A stretch of 64,000 nucleotides of DNA from Ottelia alismoides (lineage: Eukaryota; Streptophyta; Magnoliopsida; Alismatales; Hydrocharitaceae): NCBI GenBank assembly GCA_037367405.1, contig JAZKJV010000089.1, positions 62,001 to 126,000 on the forward strand, read 5' to 3'. The notes under the pieces are model-generated. The model was given only the letters and a program-made list of their open reading frames with translations, did no database searches and was not told where the DNA came from. Positions 46,598 through 57,112 of this stretch are shown here, piece by piece; position 1 is the first letter of the stretch, and each line of letters begins with the position of its first letter. The position numbers and the translations under genes were made by a program.

Positions 46598-46775
46598 GGA
46601 CACAACAACAACAAAGCCTTTTCTCACAATTAAGTAGGGTCAGCTACATAGATTCTTTGCCTCCATTCAGATCTATCTTGGGTCAATCTCAGGCTTATAT
46701 CCAAAAAACTAAGATCCCTTCGTATAGTCTCATTCCAACACTTCTTGGGCCGGAGGCTCAAAATTTTTAGATGTG
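46598..46775 (-). mobile_element. Inverted 3' fragment of an RTE LINE
   Basis: Read on the minus strand, it ends GGCTTTGTTGTTGTTGTG and contains the ERSEWR peptide and the ctgACCCTACTTAATT stretch. This is the 3' terminal about 175 bases of the same LINE family as at 60480-60655. It points away from the LINE copy that follows on the + strand. Confidence 0.8.
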
Positions 46776-46804
46776 TATTGCAAAGATAGCAAAGTAATTC
46801 CATG

Positions 46805-48945
46805 AGAGAGGTTGACAACTCGACATCACTTGTTAGTCATGGATGTGCAAATAAAAGTGTTGCTAAAGAAAATGAGGATTCTAAGGATCACTAGAACAAG
46901 AATGCGGAATCTTCAATTAAAACAATCAAGCTTCAGGGAAAAGGTTTTAGAAGACTTATTATCTTGGGATTGTATCATAAGGGCAAATGAGATGTCGGAG
47001 ACAATAACATCTTGTATCCGAAGAGTAAACAAAGAGATGCTATGCGAGTCAAAAGGAGGACTTACATGTCAAAAGGAGGCTTGATGGTGGAGTGGAGGGG
47101 TGCAAGAGAAGCTTACAATTAAAAGAGCCTACTATAAAGCTATGTATAAGGATGGAACGAAACTATCACAAACTATAAAATAGCGAAGAAGGAAGCAAAG
47201 AAGGTTGTAAGTGAAGCTAAGTCCAAAGCTTATGAAATTATGTACAAAAATCATGGAGGGCTGGCCGGAAATATTCAGATTGGCCAAAGCAAGAGAAAGA
47301 AAGACCAAAGATTTTTCTCAAGTGAGATGCATTAAGGATGATGGGCACGTGCTCGTTACTTCGAAGGATACAGAGACTAGATGAAAGTGGTATTTCCATA
47401 ATCTATTTATTGGGGAAGGAAATAGAGATATCACTTTGGGAGATCTAGCTAGTAGTGAGAGCTACTTGAATCGTGCAAGCTATAGACGGATAAAAGGAAG
47501 TAGAGGAGGCTCTAAAGGTTATGAAACTAAGGAAAGTTGTAGGACATGATGACATTCATGTAGAAGTATGGAGAGTTCTAGGTAAACGTGATTTGACTTG
47601 GCTTACAAATTTAATTATTGTTATTTGACGAAGGAAGAAAATGCCTGAGAATGGAGGAGAAGCATCGCGATGCCTCTTTATAAGAATAAATGAGACATCC
47701 AAAATTGTCCAAATTACAGAGGTGTCAAGGTAATGAGTCATATAATTTGAGAGCGTGTGATTCGAAAGAAGGTTGAGGCAGGTTTCCATAGTAAAAGAAA
47801 GCCAATTCATATCTATGTCAGATCGCTCACTTGTTGAGAAGAACAATAGAGATTTATTAGATCTAAAAGTATGAACATCCATATAATTTTTATTGATTTG
47901 GAGAAGGCTAATGATTTGATTCCATGAGAGATATTGTGGAGATTTCGGAGAAGAGATAAGTACTTGTCATGTACATTAACCTTATAAAGGAAATGTATGA
48001 TGGGGCTTCATCTTGTATAAGGATCCAGTTTGGGAAGATTGACCATTTTGACATCAGCAATGGTCTGCATCGAGGTTCAGCTTTGCGTCCATTCCTTTTT
48101 ACTTTGATTATGGACGCATTCATGATGAGATACCTTAGTGTAAGTTATTCGTTGATGATATTATGTTGATTGATGAGACTAGAAATGGGGTAAATGAGAA
48201 GTTTGATGTTTGAAGGCATGCATTAGAGACTAAAGGATTTTGTATAGGTAGATCTAAGACAGAATATATGGAGTGCATATTTAATGGAAGCAGTGGTGAA
48301 GGAATCAAGATGATGATTGGTGATGATAACAATCAGAAGAAAGGTTTTTTAGATACTTGGGATCTATTTTTGCAACATAATGGGGAAATCGGTGGAGATG
48401 TTACTCATAGAATAAATACAGGTTTGTTAAAGTGGAGAGGAGCATCTACTGTTCTTTGTAATAAGAAAAATCCTTCAAAAACCAATGAAAAGTTTTACAA
48501 AGCAGACGTCAGACCTGTTATGATCTATGGATCTGAATGTTGGCATGTGAACCATAGGACATGTGCAGAGAATACTCGTAGTAGAAATGAAAATATTAAG
48601 GTGGATATGTAAACATACACGTAAAGATCGGATTCAAAATGATGCGATTAAAAGGAAAGTGGTGTAGCTCAGATAGAGCATAAGATGAAAGAAAACCGTT
48701 TAAGATGGTTTAACCATTTGCAAAAGTCGATTGATGCACCAGTTAGAAGATGAGAGTTTTCGGATGTTGAACTGGCTAAGAGAGGGTGAGGAAGGCCCAA
48801 GAAGTATTGGAATGAGACTATCCAAAGAGATCTTAGTTATTTAGATCTAAGCCCAAGAATGATCCAAGATAAAATGGAGGCAAAGAATCCACGTAGTCGA
48901 CCCTACTTAATGTGGGAAAAGGCTTTGTTGTTGTCATTGTGTTGA
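46805..48945 (+). mobile_element. RTE-type LINE copy A, 5' truncated and decayed
   Basis: From 46805 it parallels copy B starting at about 53355 (TGTTAGTC.TGGATGTGCAAATAAAAG) and continues to the family 3' end (CTACTTAATGTGGGAAAAGG, then GTTGTTGTCATTGTG). Relics of the reverse transcriptase are readable (IHIIFIDLEKANDLIP, VDDIMLIDETRNGVNEK, TKGF-IGRSKTEYMEC), but stops and shifts break every frame. It is useful as an uninterrupted control: at about 47325-47345 it runs AAGTGAGATGCATTAAGG without the Copia insertion seen in copy B. Confidence 0.85.
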
Positions 48946-49493
48946 GTTATGCTTACTACTCAGCACAAGATCAGATGAAGATGACTACCGTGTTGCCCAC
49001 TCTAGAGTAATCATACTATTGGCTCAGTTACCTTAGTGTCTATAACAATAGGAAGTACCAAAGGTCCCAGACTATCTATACTTGTTCCTTATGGATGAGG
49101 ATTGAGTGTGCCTTGAGAAGATCATGACAAAGCCCACAATAGATGTACCACTGGTTGGACCTATTCGTTCCACCAATGACAAACTGGCCCAACTAGCTCG
49201 ATCAAAAGATTAGTCATAACTAGGAGACATGTTGGATTAAGCATAGCAAGCCATATAGTGCTTGCATGGCTATCATTTATAGAGGTGGCCTTAAAATTGT
49301 AATTCCCTTCACCAACACATGGAAAATGGGCCGGAGAAACCGGTCCATGACTTAAGACTGTGAACATTATGCAAACATGCTATATTATCAACTGATCTGC
49401 AACCTGACTGCAGCAGAATTCACTACCTGTGTCTTCTTCTACCCTTATCAAGTTGACAAGCACTTTATATCTATGAAAGAAAAAATACATAGA
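48946..49493. other. Intron sequence, possibly rest of the old Copia fragment
   Basis: No clear protein similarity. It may continue the Copia sequence that was split by LINE copy A, but it is too decayed to say. Confidence 0.3.
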
Positions 49494-49670
49494 GAGGGTT
49501 GATCATGTGATAGCCAAAAACTGTAAGAGCATGAGAGAGATGATTCTGGACCACTAGATTATGTCATCTCTCTCCTGATTGATTGGAGGAGAGAGAACAA
49601 CAAAATCTAGTGGTCCAGAATCACTACTCTCATGCTCTCACAGTTTTTGGATGTCAAAAGATCAACCCTC
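49494..49670. mobile_element. MITE-like perfect-ended hairpin (177 bp)
   Basis: The left arm starts GAGGGTTGATC and the right arm ends GATCAACCCTC. Further in, CAAAAACTGT/ACAGTTTTTG, GAGCATGAGAG/CTCTCATGCTC and ATTCTGGACCACTAGATT with its complement pair almost throughout, so the entire element folds back. It is non-coding. A clear target duplication was not found because the right flank is an (AT)n run. Confidence 0.75.
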
Positions 49671-49689
49671 ATATATATATATATATATA

Positions 49690-49890
49690 ATTTCCTTTTT
49701 TATATTCTTAGAGTATCATAAGATAACAGTATAGTTGGATATTAAGGGATCTTTACTATTCACTTTTGATTACATTCCATTTTATGTATTCCTTTTTAAC
49801 CCTCTATATCTATAAATAAGAAGCTAAAACATCAATGATTAATATCAATTCATTCTATCACGTTGTGTTTCCACTTGGTATCATAGTGAT
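49690..49890 (+). mobile_element. Possible Copia LTR end and primer-site relic
   Basis: A TATA-like CTATAAATAAG at about 49810 is followed by a typical LTR end and a decayed initiator-Met primer site (TGGTATCATAGTG, 49876-49888). After it comes a C-rich leader like that of the Copia element at 54030. No partner LTR was found. Confidence 0.4.
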
Positions 49891-50190
49891 GGTTGTAGAC
49901 CAAAGTCATGAACCTCTCTTTTGCCCAACCCTAGCCACTACCATTCTCATGTTCGCACATCCAGCGACACCAGCTCCAGCAGGCTCTCTTCTCCAGTGTC
50001 ACCTTGTTACCACCATTTAATAAAGGCCCCACAACTCCGACGATGTTGCCTCGCCTCGAGTGAGGCTTCATTGTCTCCCTTCAGTGAGCTTCACGCCTCC
50101 AGCGATGTTGTCGCCTCTCTAGCATGGCCACACGTTTTCAACGATGACACCACCTCAGCACTACATGGTGATTTGTGAGATTTATATTTT

Positions 50191-50735
50191 CTTGTGAAGT
50201 GTGTGATTTATCTTCACTTAAATTTCTACTATGTGGTGATTAAGATATAGAGAATGATATTGTTTATACCTTTGCATATTAACTACAGGATCTTCAACTC
50301 TCGCTCTAAAGGCAAATTTTATTTCCTCAACTATCACACTCTACCTTCCGTTATCTCTATCTATTGAACATTACCATCATATTATGCAACTTCTCAGAAA
50401 TGACCATATGACTTACACTCAGAGCACTATTTATGCATCCCCTACTATGGCTACTACTATATCTGTCGGATTCACTACTACCAAACTTGCAAAGAATAAC
50501 CAACTAGGTTGTTTAGTCGGTTCGTTTAGTCTAGTCGAAAGGAGTGGTCGATCTGACTAATACTAACCGGTAACTAGTCGACCTAACTAGTCAACGATCT
50601 AGGCCGCTTAGTCAACTGTTTTTTATTTTTTATATTTTTTATCAAGCAAACTTAATATATGATGCTTAATGTTTGATTGCAAAATTGTTTCTTATTTCCT
50701 TATGATCGTATAGAAAATATATAAATTTATGTAAA
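50191..50735. other. Intron sequence without recognised content
   Basis: A/T-rich with no gene or repeat structure seen. Confidence 0.4.
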
Positions 50736-50750
50736 TATAGAACCTACTTA
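50736..50750. repeat. SINE target site duplication, left copy
   Basis: TATAGAACCTACTTA, repeated at 50949-50963 as TATAGAACCCACTTA (14 of 15 bases equal). This is the length expected for LINE-driven insertion. Confidence 0.75.
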
Positions 50751-50948
50751 GTACCCACTTCAATAGTCTGGTGGTATGTGGTGTGCCTACCATGTAAAAG
50801 ACCAGGGTTTAAATCCCTTCTTATCGGAGTTGCATTAGGTAGCCAACAACCAACGTAAAAAATAATCGGATCTTTCAACATGGATTTCAGCAAGAATCAA
50901 TGTAGTCGGCCGGCCCTACTTAATGTGGGAGAAGGCTTCACCATTTTT
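50751..50948 (+). mobile_element. tRNA-derived SINE with RTE-like 3' end (198 bp)
   Basis: The head carries a pol III A box TAGTCTGGTGG (50764-50774) and a B box GGTTTAAATCC (50816-50826), each differing from consensus at one position. The body ends with GTAGTCGGCCGGCCCTACTT, then AATGTGGGAGAAGGCTTC, which is nearly the 3' end of the RTE LINE copies (for example 60608-60640). A 15-bp target duplication with one mismatch flanks it. SINEs are transcribed by RNA polymerase III and use the reverse transcriptase of a partner LINE. The shared tail points to this RTE family as the partner. The head strongly resembles the neighbouring SINE at 50957-51062. Confidence 0.72.
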
Positions 50949-50956
50949 TATAGAAC

Positions 50957-51062
50957 CCACTTAATGGTTTGATGTTAGTATTGTATGCCTATCGCCCAAA
51001 AGAACAGGGATCAATTCCTGAGGCGGGCACCTATGCATGTCTCCCCCTCTTGTTTCAAAAAG
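50957..51062 (+). mobile_element. Second tRNA-related SINE copy
   Basis: It starts ACCCACTTAATGG, like the start of the upstream SINE, and has a B box GGATCAATTCC (51008-51018). It then has GGCGGGCACCTATGCATG, a C-rich tail and AAAAAGAAAAAC. The A box is weaker (about 9 of 11). The first SINE inserted at its 5' end. Confidence 0.55.
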
Positions 51063-51104
51063 AAAAACTACGTAAATATATAGGAATTAATTTAAAAAAA
51101 TTAT

Positions 51105-52256
51105 GGTTTTTATCCCTTGTGCCCCTCTGAGATATCGTAATTTCAGTTATGCCCCTATCTTTTTGGTAATATCAGTTGTGCCCCTCACTTCTTTCTCCGT
51201 TATCACTTGTGCCCTTCCGTCAGATTGACCGTCAATGAGTTGACTTAGCCATGTTTTTTTTCAAACTTTGGTCAGTTAAGAGGGGTATTATTGTCCAGAC
51301 TTCTTCTTCATCTTCTACCTCCTCCATTTGTTCTTCTTCCTTTTTCTTCATAATTTCTCTCTTAGTGATACCTTCATGCATCCATCGAATCTTTAAAAAT
51401 TTTGCATTTTCACGGATATATCACTCATTACGAATCAAACGGTGAATTTTATTGAAATTTTTGATGATTTTTTATGAATCAATTAGTAAAAAATTTATCT
51501 TAACTTAAAAAAATAATGAAATCCATCATGTTTCAGCCCTTCCTCTCCAGGTTCTCGACGACGACTGGCAGGGGGCGACCTGGGCGCGGGGGGCAGCGGG
51601 GCAGGAGGAGGAGGGGGAGGCGAGGGGACGACACGGGCCGGGGAAGGTGTAGGCTGAGGCGGAGGGGTGGCAGGGGGTGAGGGGAGGTCGGGGCGGAGGG
51701 CGGTAGGGGGTGGGGGGAGGCCGGGGCGGAGGGGCGGCAGGGGGTGGGGGAAGTTCGGTGCGAAGGGGCGGCAGGGGGTGGGGGGAGGTCGGGGCGACAG
51801 GGAGGCTGGGGCGAAGGGGGTGGGGGGAGGTCGGGGCGGCAGGGAGGTCGGGGCGGAGGGGCGGCAGGGGGTGGGGGGAGGTCGGGGCGGCAGGGGGTGG
51901 GGGGAGGTCGGGGCGGAGGACGGGGCAGGCTGGGGCGGAGGAAGAGGGCAGGCCGGGGGTGGAGGAGTTCCGGGCGGAGAGGGAGGAGGAGGTTCGAGGA
52001 GGAGGAAGAGGATGGGGGAAGAGGAGGAAGAAGAGAATGAGGAAGAGGGTGTCAAATGACCATTGAATATTTTTTTAAAATTAATTCCGCTTATATCCTC
52101 AAATTTAACGTCCGTTTGCACAGTGGATGGACGGCAACTAACTTAAGAGGCACAAGTGATAGAACGGCAAGAAGTTGGGGCACAACTGATATTACCAAAA
52201 AGATAGGGGCATAATTGATATTGCGATATCTCGGAGGGACACAACTGATAAAAACC
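51105..52256. mobile_element. Non-autonomous Mutator-like element 1 (about 1.15 kb)
   Basis: Terminal inverted repeats of about 100 bp: the left begins GGTTTTTATC and the right ends GATAAAAACC. Both contain CCTATCTTTTTGGTAATATC and TGTGCCCC phrases. The flanking nine bases (51096-51104 AAAAATTAT, 52257-52265 CAAAATTTT) agree at seven positions, suggesting a decayed 9-bp duplication. The core (51530-52040) is a G-rich minisatellite built on GGTGGGGGGAGGTCGGGGCGG. Long frames there on both strands are a by-product of stop-poor GC repeats. Confidence 0.72.
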
Positions 52257-52429
52257 CAAAATTTTATATATATTAAAAATAATTAAAATATAAAACCAAC
52301 TATAATATGCCTAAATCTGATTAGTAACTTGACTACAAATTTTTTAAAATACTATTTAGGAAGTTGCCTCATGACAGTCGGATCTTTTCAACATGGATTT
52401 AAGCAAACATATAGATTTCGTTGGGGCAT

Positions 52430-53871
52430 TCCCTACTAGCGACGCGTTGCATCGCCCGAATGCAATGAAAATTTGGTAAGGACCGCTACATCGCAGCTTG
52501 GATGTAGTTCAAAATTTGCAAGGGTACTCGCATGAGGAATGCACGTGGGTAAATAAGGTAGTTCCGCCGCATACTGCCCGGATGCAGTCCAAAAATTTAA
52601 GGGTTCTCGCATAATGGACGCATGCGAGTAAAGAAGTTAGTCCAAAAGATAGTGCAAAGGAAGTTGCGGATTGGTAGTTAGAATATTGGCAGTTTAACTG
52701 AAAAATTGATGGAGATAGTAGATACGATGGAAAGAATGAAGATTCATATACTATGTATTGAAGAGACTAAATGGGTTGGAGAGAAAGCAAGGGAGATCGA
52801 GAAAACATGCTTTAAACTTTGGTATTCATGTAAAGATAAGGGCAAAAACGGTGTTTGAGTGGTTGTTCATAAAGATTTAAAGGATTGTATGGTTCAGGTG
52901 CAAAGATCCGAGTACCGGATTAATTTGCTAAAATTGGTTCTTGAAAAAATTCAGAATATCATCTTAGTTTATGCACCGCAAATTGGTTTAGATGAAAGGA
53001 TAAAACAAGCTTTTTGAGAGGATCTAGATAAGATTTTAGAAGAAATCCCACAAAGAGAGATGATTTACATAGGTGGAGATCTTAGTGGACATGTGGGAAA
53101 AGATGCTTCAGGGTATGCTATTGCTCATGGAGGACATGGTTTTGGAGATAGAAATGAAGAGGGAAAAGCCATTCTGGATTTTGTAACGGCATATGATCTT
53201 TTCATAGCAAACACTCTCTTCAAGAAGACGGAGGAACATTTAATTACTTATAAGAGTGGCTCAACTAGAACACAGATAGATTACTTTGCATTGAGGAGAA
53301 GAAATCGGTTGCATTGTAAAGACTGCAAAATAATCCCAGGAGAGAGTTTGACGACCCAGCATCGCTTGTTAGTCTTGGATGTGCAAATAAAAGGGTTGGT
53401 AAAGAAAATACGGTTCCTAAGATCACTAGAACTAGATGGTGGAATCTTCCACTGAAGCAATCGAGCTTCAGGGAGAAGGTTTTAGAAGACTTATCTTGGG
53501 ATTGTAGCGGAAGTGCAAACGAGTTGTGGAAGTTGGTAGCATCTTGTATCCGAAAGATAGCCAAAGAGATGCTAGGCGAGTCAAAGGGAGGACCTCCAGG
53601 TCAAAAGGATGCTTGGTGGTGGAGTAAAGGGGTGCAAGAGAAGCTAAAAATTAAAAGAGCATGCTTTAAAGCTATGTCTAAGGATAGAACAGAGGAAACT
53701 GTCACAAACTACAAAATAGCGAAGAATGAAGCAAAGAAGGCTGTAAGCGAAGTTGAGTCAAACGCTTATGAAGTTTTGTATAAAAATCTGACTCTAAGGA
53801 GGGCCAGAAGGATATATTCAGGTTGGCCAAAGCAAGAAAAAGAAAGACAAAGACCTTTCTCAAGTGAGATG
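52430..53871 (+). mobile_element. RTE-type LINE copy B, 5' part (endonuclease)
   Basis: A probable 5' region (52430-52640, with CTACTAGCGACGCG) is followed by the apurinic endonuclease-like domain. Readable peptides include IHILCIEETKWVGEKAREIE, GKNGVXVVVHKDLKD and YAPQIGLDE, then MIYIGGDLSGHVGKDASGYA (GD/GH motif) and STRTQIDYFALRRRNR. Stops at about 52857 and 53017 and other changes break the frame. The element stops at AGATG (53867-53871), where a Copia element is inserted, and resumes at 59004. Confidence 0.85.
53867..53871. repeat. Target site duplication AGATG, left copy
   Basis: Repeated exactly at 59004-59008. In LINE copy A the same site occurs once, without the insertion. Confidence 0.95.
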
Positions 53872-54015
53872 TGTTGACATATATTATTTACTTATGTACT
53901 CATTAATAATTTCCAGTTCTTGCCGTACTCTTTATGTAATTTACCCATAGGCTACTCTCCTATATAAGAGAGCCTAGGGCTGATGGAATAAACATGCTCT
54001 TTATTTTCCCCAACA
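53872..54015 (+). repeat. 5' LTR of Copia element (144 bp)
   Basis: TG...CA ends with a TATA-like CTATATAAG near 53958. Five mismatches against 58860-59003. Confidence 0.95.
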
Positions 54016-54027
54016 TGGTATCAGAGC
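54016..54027 (+). other. Primer binding site, initiator tRNA-Met
   Basis: TGGTATCAGAGC directly follows the LTR and is the standard complement of the 3' end of initiator tRNA-Met. Confidence 0.95.
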
Positions 54028-54635
54028 GACGGTCCTAGACCGGAGTTCTTGAAACCCTAACCCTAACCCCCACCGTCGAGCCTCTCTCTCTCCGTGCGCC
54101 GCCGACGGTGCATCTCGGCCTCCTGTGCGTCGCCGGTCGTGCGCCCCGTGCTCCCGCGCGCCTCGCCCTGCGTGCATCGCGCATTCTGCTGTGCTACACC
54201 CCGCACGCATCCTCTACTGTGTTGCACTGCCTCTGCGCCCCGCACGCATCCTCTGTTGCACTGCGCTCCTGCGTGCATCACGCATCCTGCTGCGTCGCGC
54301 ACCTGTTGCCTCGCGCATTTAGCGCATCTTCCGTGCCTCGCGTGCATCGCCAGCACGCGCCTAGCGCATCTCCAGTGCGCATCTAGAGCATCTCCAGTGT
54401 GCGCTCGGCTGTGCGCCTTCTCGCGCGGCCTTCTCGTGCGCTCCATGTGCGCCCCTTTTGTGCGCTCATTGCTGTGCATCCTTAAGCCGTGAACCAGCCC
54501 TACACGAAGGTCTAGCGCGCACACCTCCAAAGGAAAGGGTTTAGTTGCTTGAAGTCTACACCTGCAACTAAACCCATCTTTGTCCGTGTAGACGATCTTA
54601 TTCTCAGTCTACCACTCCAATCTTTTATTACAAGT

Positions 54636-55346
54636 ATGTCTGAAAGCAAGGCAGATATCCCAATTGTAGGCGCATTCCGAGGTCCAGCGCCGATTGTGAA
54701 GATGGATGGTTCGAACTTTGGACTGTGGGCGATGCAGTTCATGAGTATGATGAAGTCAACCGATAAGAAACATATTCTTACTGAAGAAGAGCCTGCTGAG
54801 AAGACTGGAGTTAATGCCTCGTGGGAGGCAGATGATGTATATGCCAAAGTATGGCTATCTGGAACTCTGGCAATCGAGATTGCCAATGATATTCTCCATC
54901 AGCCCACAGCTAAAGATATGTGGGATATTCTAGCCGCCACATATTCTCAAGCGAAGAATGAAACAAAGATTCTGCAACTCCAGCATGACATATTCACTAT
55001 TAAGCAGAATGGACGTCCTTTACACTCACTGTACACATCCCTAAAAGGGATGTTCGAGAAGCTGCATAGCTTTATGCCCCTGACAGCTACACCAGAGCAA
55101 CAGAAGACCTACCGGAATGCCACTATGGTAGGAGTTTTTCTCGCTACCCTTGATCTTGAGTATGAGGCAGCACGGTCTCAGATCTTGGCAGACTCTACTA
55201 TTCCTCCTATGGAAGAAGCCTTCCACAGGTTGAGCCGGATCACTGTTCCTTCTACGGAGACGAATCAGACTGCCTCAGCCATGGCTGCCAACAGAGGTCG
55301 TGGAGGTCACCATCATACACGTGGTCGTGACCCTCGTGGTAGATGA
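54636..55346 (+). pseudogene. Copia gag, ended early by TGA
   Basis: It starts at ATG 54636 (MSESKADIPIVGAF), preferred over an in-frame start 29 codons upstream because a short MSES- start is usual for these gag proteins. The UBN2-type gag domain follows (MWDILAATYSQ, LHSLYTSLKGMFEKLHSF). The frame reaches a basic RGRGGHHHTRGRDPRGR stretch and stops at TGA 55344-55346. The same frame continues after the stop with a zinc knuckle (CTYCHRTGHTEDTC, CX2CX4HX4C) from about 55368. The stop therefore separates capsid from nucleocapsid, and is probably a CGA to TGA change. Confidence 0.85.
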
Positions 55347-57112
55347 GGCCATACTCGGCCAACGTGTACCTACTGTCATCGCACCGGACATACTGAAGAC
55401 ACATGCTACTCTAAGCATGGATTTCATGCATCTGCACGAGTCGTTGAGCAGATAGAGCCTCCATCTGATGCCTCTTTGGATCAGCGTTTTGATGATCTAG
55501 TTGCCCGTCTAAGGGGTATTACTCCTCCATCTGGCCCAGCACCCACTACTGAGAGCCATCCTGATGTTGTTGCATCTGCTTCTGCATCTACCAGTACATC
55601 AGGTAGCACACATGCATTTACTAGTAGTGGATCAGATACTTTAGCTTGGATTATGGACTCTGGCGCTGCACATCACCTATGTGGCGATCAAAGTCTACTT
55701 ACAGGATATATACAGATCCCTCCAGGTCGAACAGTGATCATTGCTAATGGCACACATTCCTCGATTACTGGTCAGGGGGAGATTAGACTGACACCATCTA
55801 TGCAGCTCAAGAATGTGTTACACGCACCTGATTTTTCAATGAATTTATTATCTATCAGCCAAATTACAAAGGATTTACAGTGTCGGGCGATTTTTGATCC
55901 ATCTTCTCTTGTTTTTCAGGACATCCTTACGGGCAACGTGATTGGGTGTGGCTATGAGCAAGGAGGCCTCTATCGCATGTGTCAGACTTCTTTTGTTGGA
56001 ACCTCATCTCTACCTACTGGACTCGTCTCTCCTCTACTATGGCATCTGCGCTTTGGACATCTGCCGCTTCAGAGTTCAGAAGTTGCGCCGTGTTTTACCC
56101 CAGGTTTTGCCTCACACATCTATCCAATGTGAGGCGTGTCAGTTGGGAAAGCATCATCGGTCTACCTTTCCCAGTCGTCAGTGTCGAAGTAGTACCTCCA
56201 AGTTTGAGTTATTTCATATTGATATCTGGGGTCCAAGTCGTGTTCCTGATCATCAGGGACACAGGTTTTATATAGTTATTGTGGATGACTTCTCTCGTGT
56301 GTCATGGGTATTTTTGTTAAAGAATAAATCTGAAGCAGGGAATATTATTATCAATTTTCTTAATGAGATTCGCAATGTTTTCTGCATCCGTTAAAATTGT
56401 GAGAAGTGACAATGCCCTAGAGTTGTGTACTCATGCCCTAGCCAGTTATTTCTCATCCAAGGGGATTATCCACCAGACATCATGTGCCTATAACTCCCAA
56501 CAGAATGGGATTGCTGAAAGGAAACATCGTCATTTACTAGATGTCATCAGGTCACTCCTTATACAGAGTCATGCTCCTCATTCTTACTGGGGTGACGTTG
56601 TTCTTACTGCATGTTACCTAATCAATCGTATGCAGTCATCTGTTCTAGGTGAAGAAATTCCGTTCTCCCTTATCTTCCCTGGAAAAGAGCTATTTTCTCT
56701 CACTCCTCGTGTGTTTGGCTCGGTTACCTTTGTCCACCAGTTGTCTTTTGGTACTGACAAGCTCTCTCCTAGGGCTGTCAAGTGTGTGTTCGTTGGGTAC
56801 TCCAAAACTCAGAAGGGGTACAAGTGCTATAATCCATTGCGCAGGCGGTATCTTGTTAGCGCAGATGTCACATTTTTTGAATCTGTTATGTATTTTTCAG
56901 CACCAGGTGATCAGTTGATACCTCCAGCTAATATTGATGACATTTACATGTCACCACCACCACCACCATCACCACCACCACCACTACCAGAACCGTTACC
57001 ATCTTCTGCACCTCCCATTACTATACATGTTTCACCACTACCATATCATTACACCCGCAGGCCTGCCTCAGCTCATGCCTCATGGTCATTGCTCATCACC
57101 GAGCTCGCCTAA
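55347..57112 (+). pseudogene. Copia nucleocapsid, protease and integrase, frameshifted
   Basis: After the knuckle, protease has an intact DSGAAHHL motif (about 55650). The GAG-pre-integrase segment LLWHLRFGHLPL follows. The frame slips near 56080 and again near 56380, so the integrase is spread over three frames: zinc motif with CEACQLGKHH, catalytic region with HIDIWGPS and VRSDNALE, then NGIAERKHRHLLD with the catalytic Glu, and a C-terminal domain up to about 56900. A His/Pro-coding CACCAC run at about 56950-57000 follows. Confidence 0.88.

Noticed and set aside
49921..50178. 85-codon Ser/His/Pro-rich frame
   Set aside because: It lies just after a probable Copia primer-site relic and looks like Copia leader sequence rather than a gene.
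51495..52121. Long proline- or glycine-rich frames on both strands
   Set aside because: They arise from the G-rich minisatellite core of the Mutator-like element, where stop codons are rare in every frame.
54094..54530. Frames of 92-155 codons in the Copia leader
   Set aside because: GC-rich, repetitive GCGCATC/CTGCGT text between primer site and gag, with frames on both strands. No protein family recognised.
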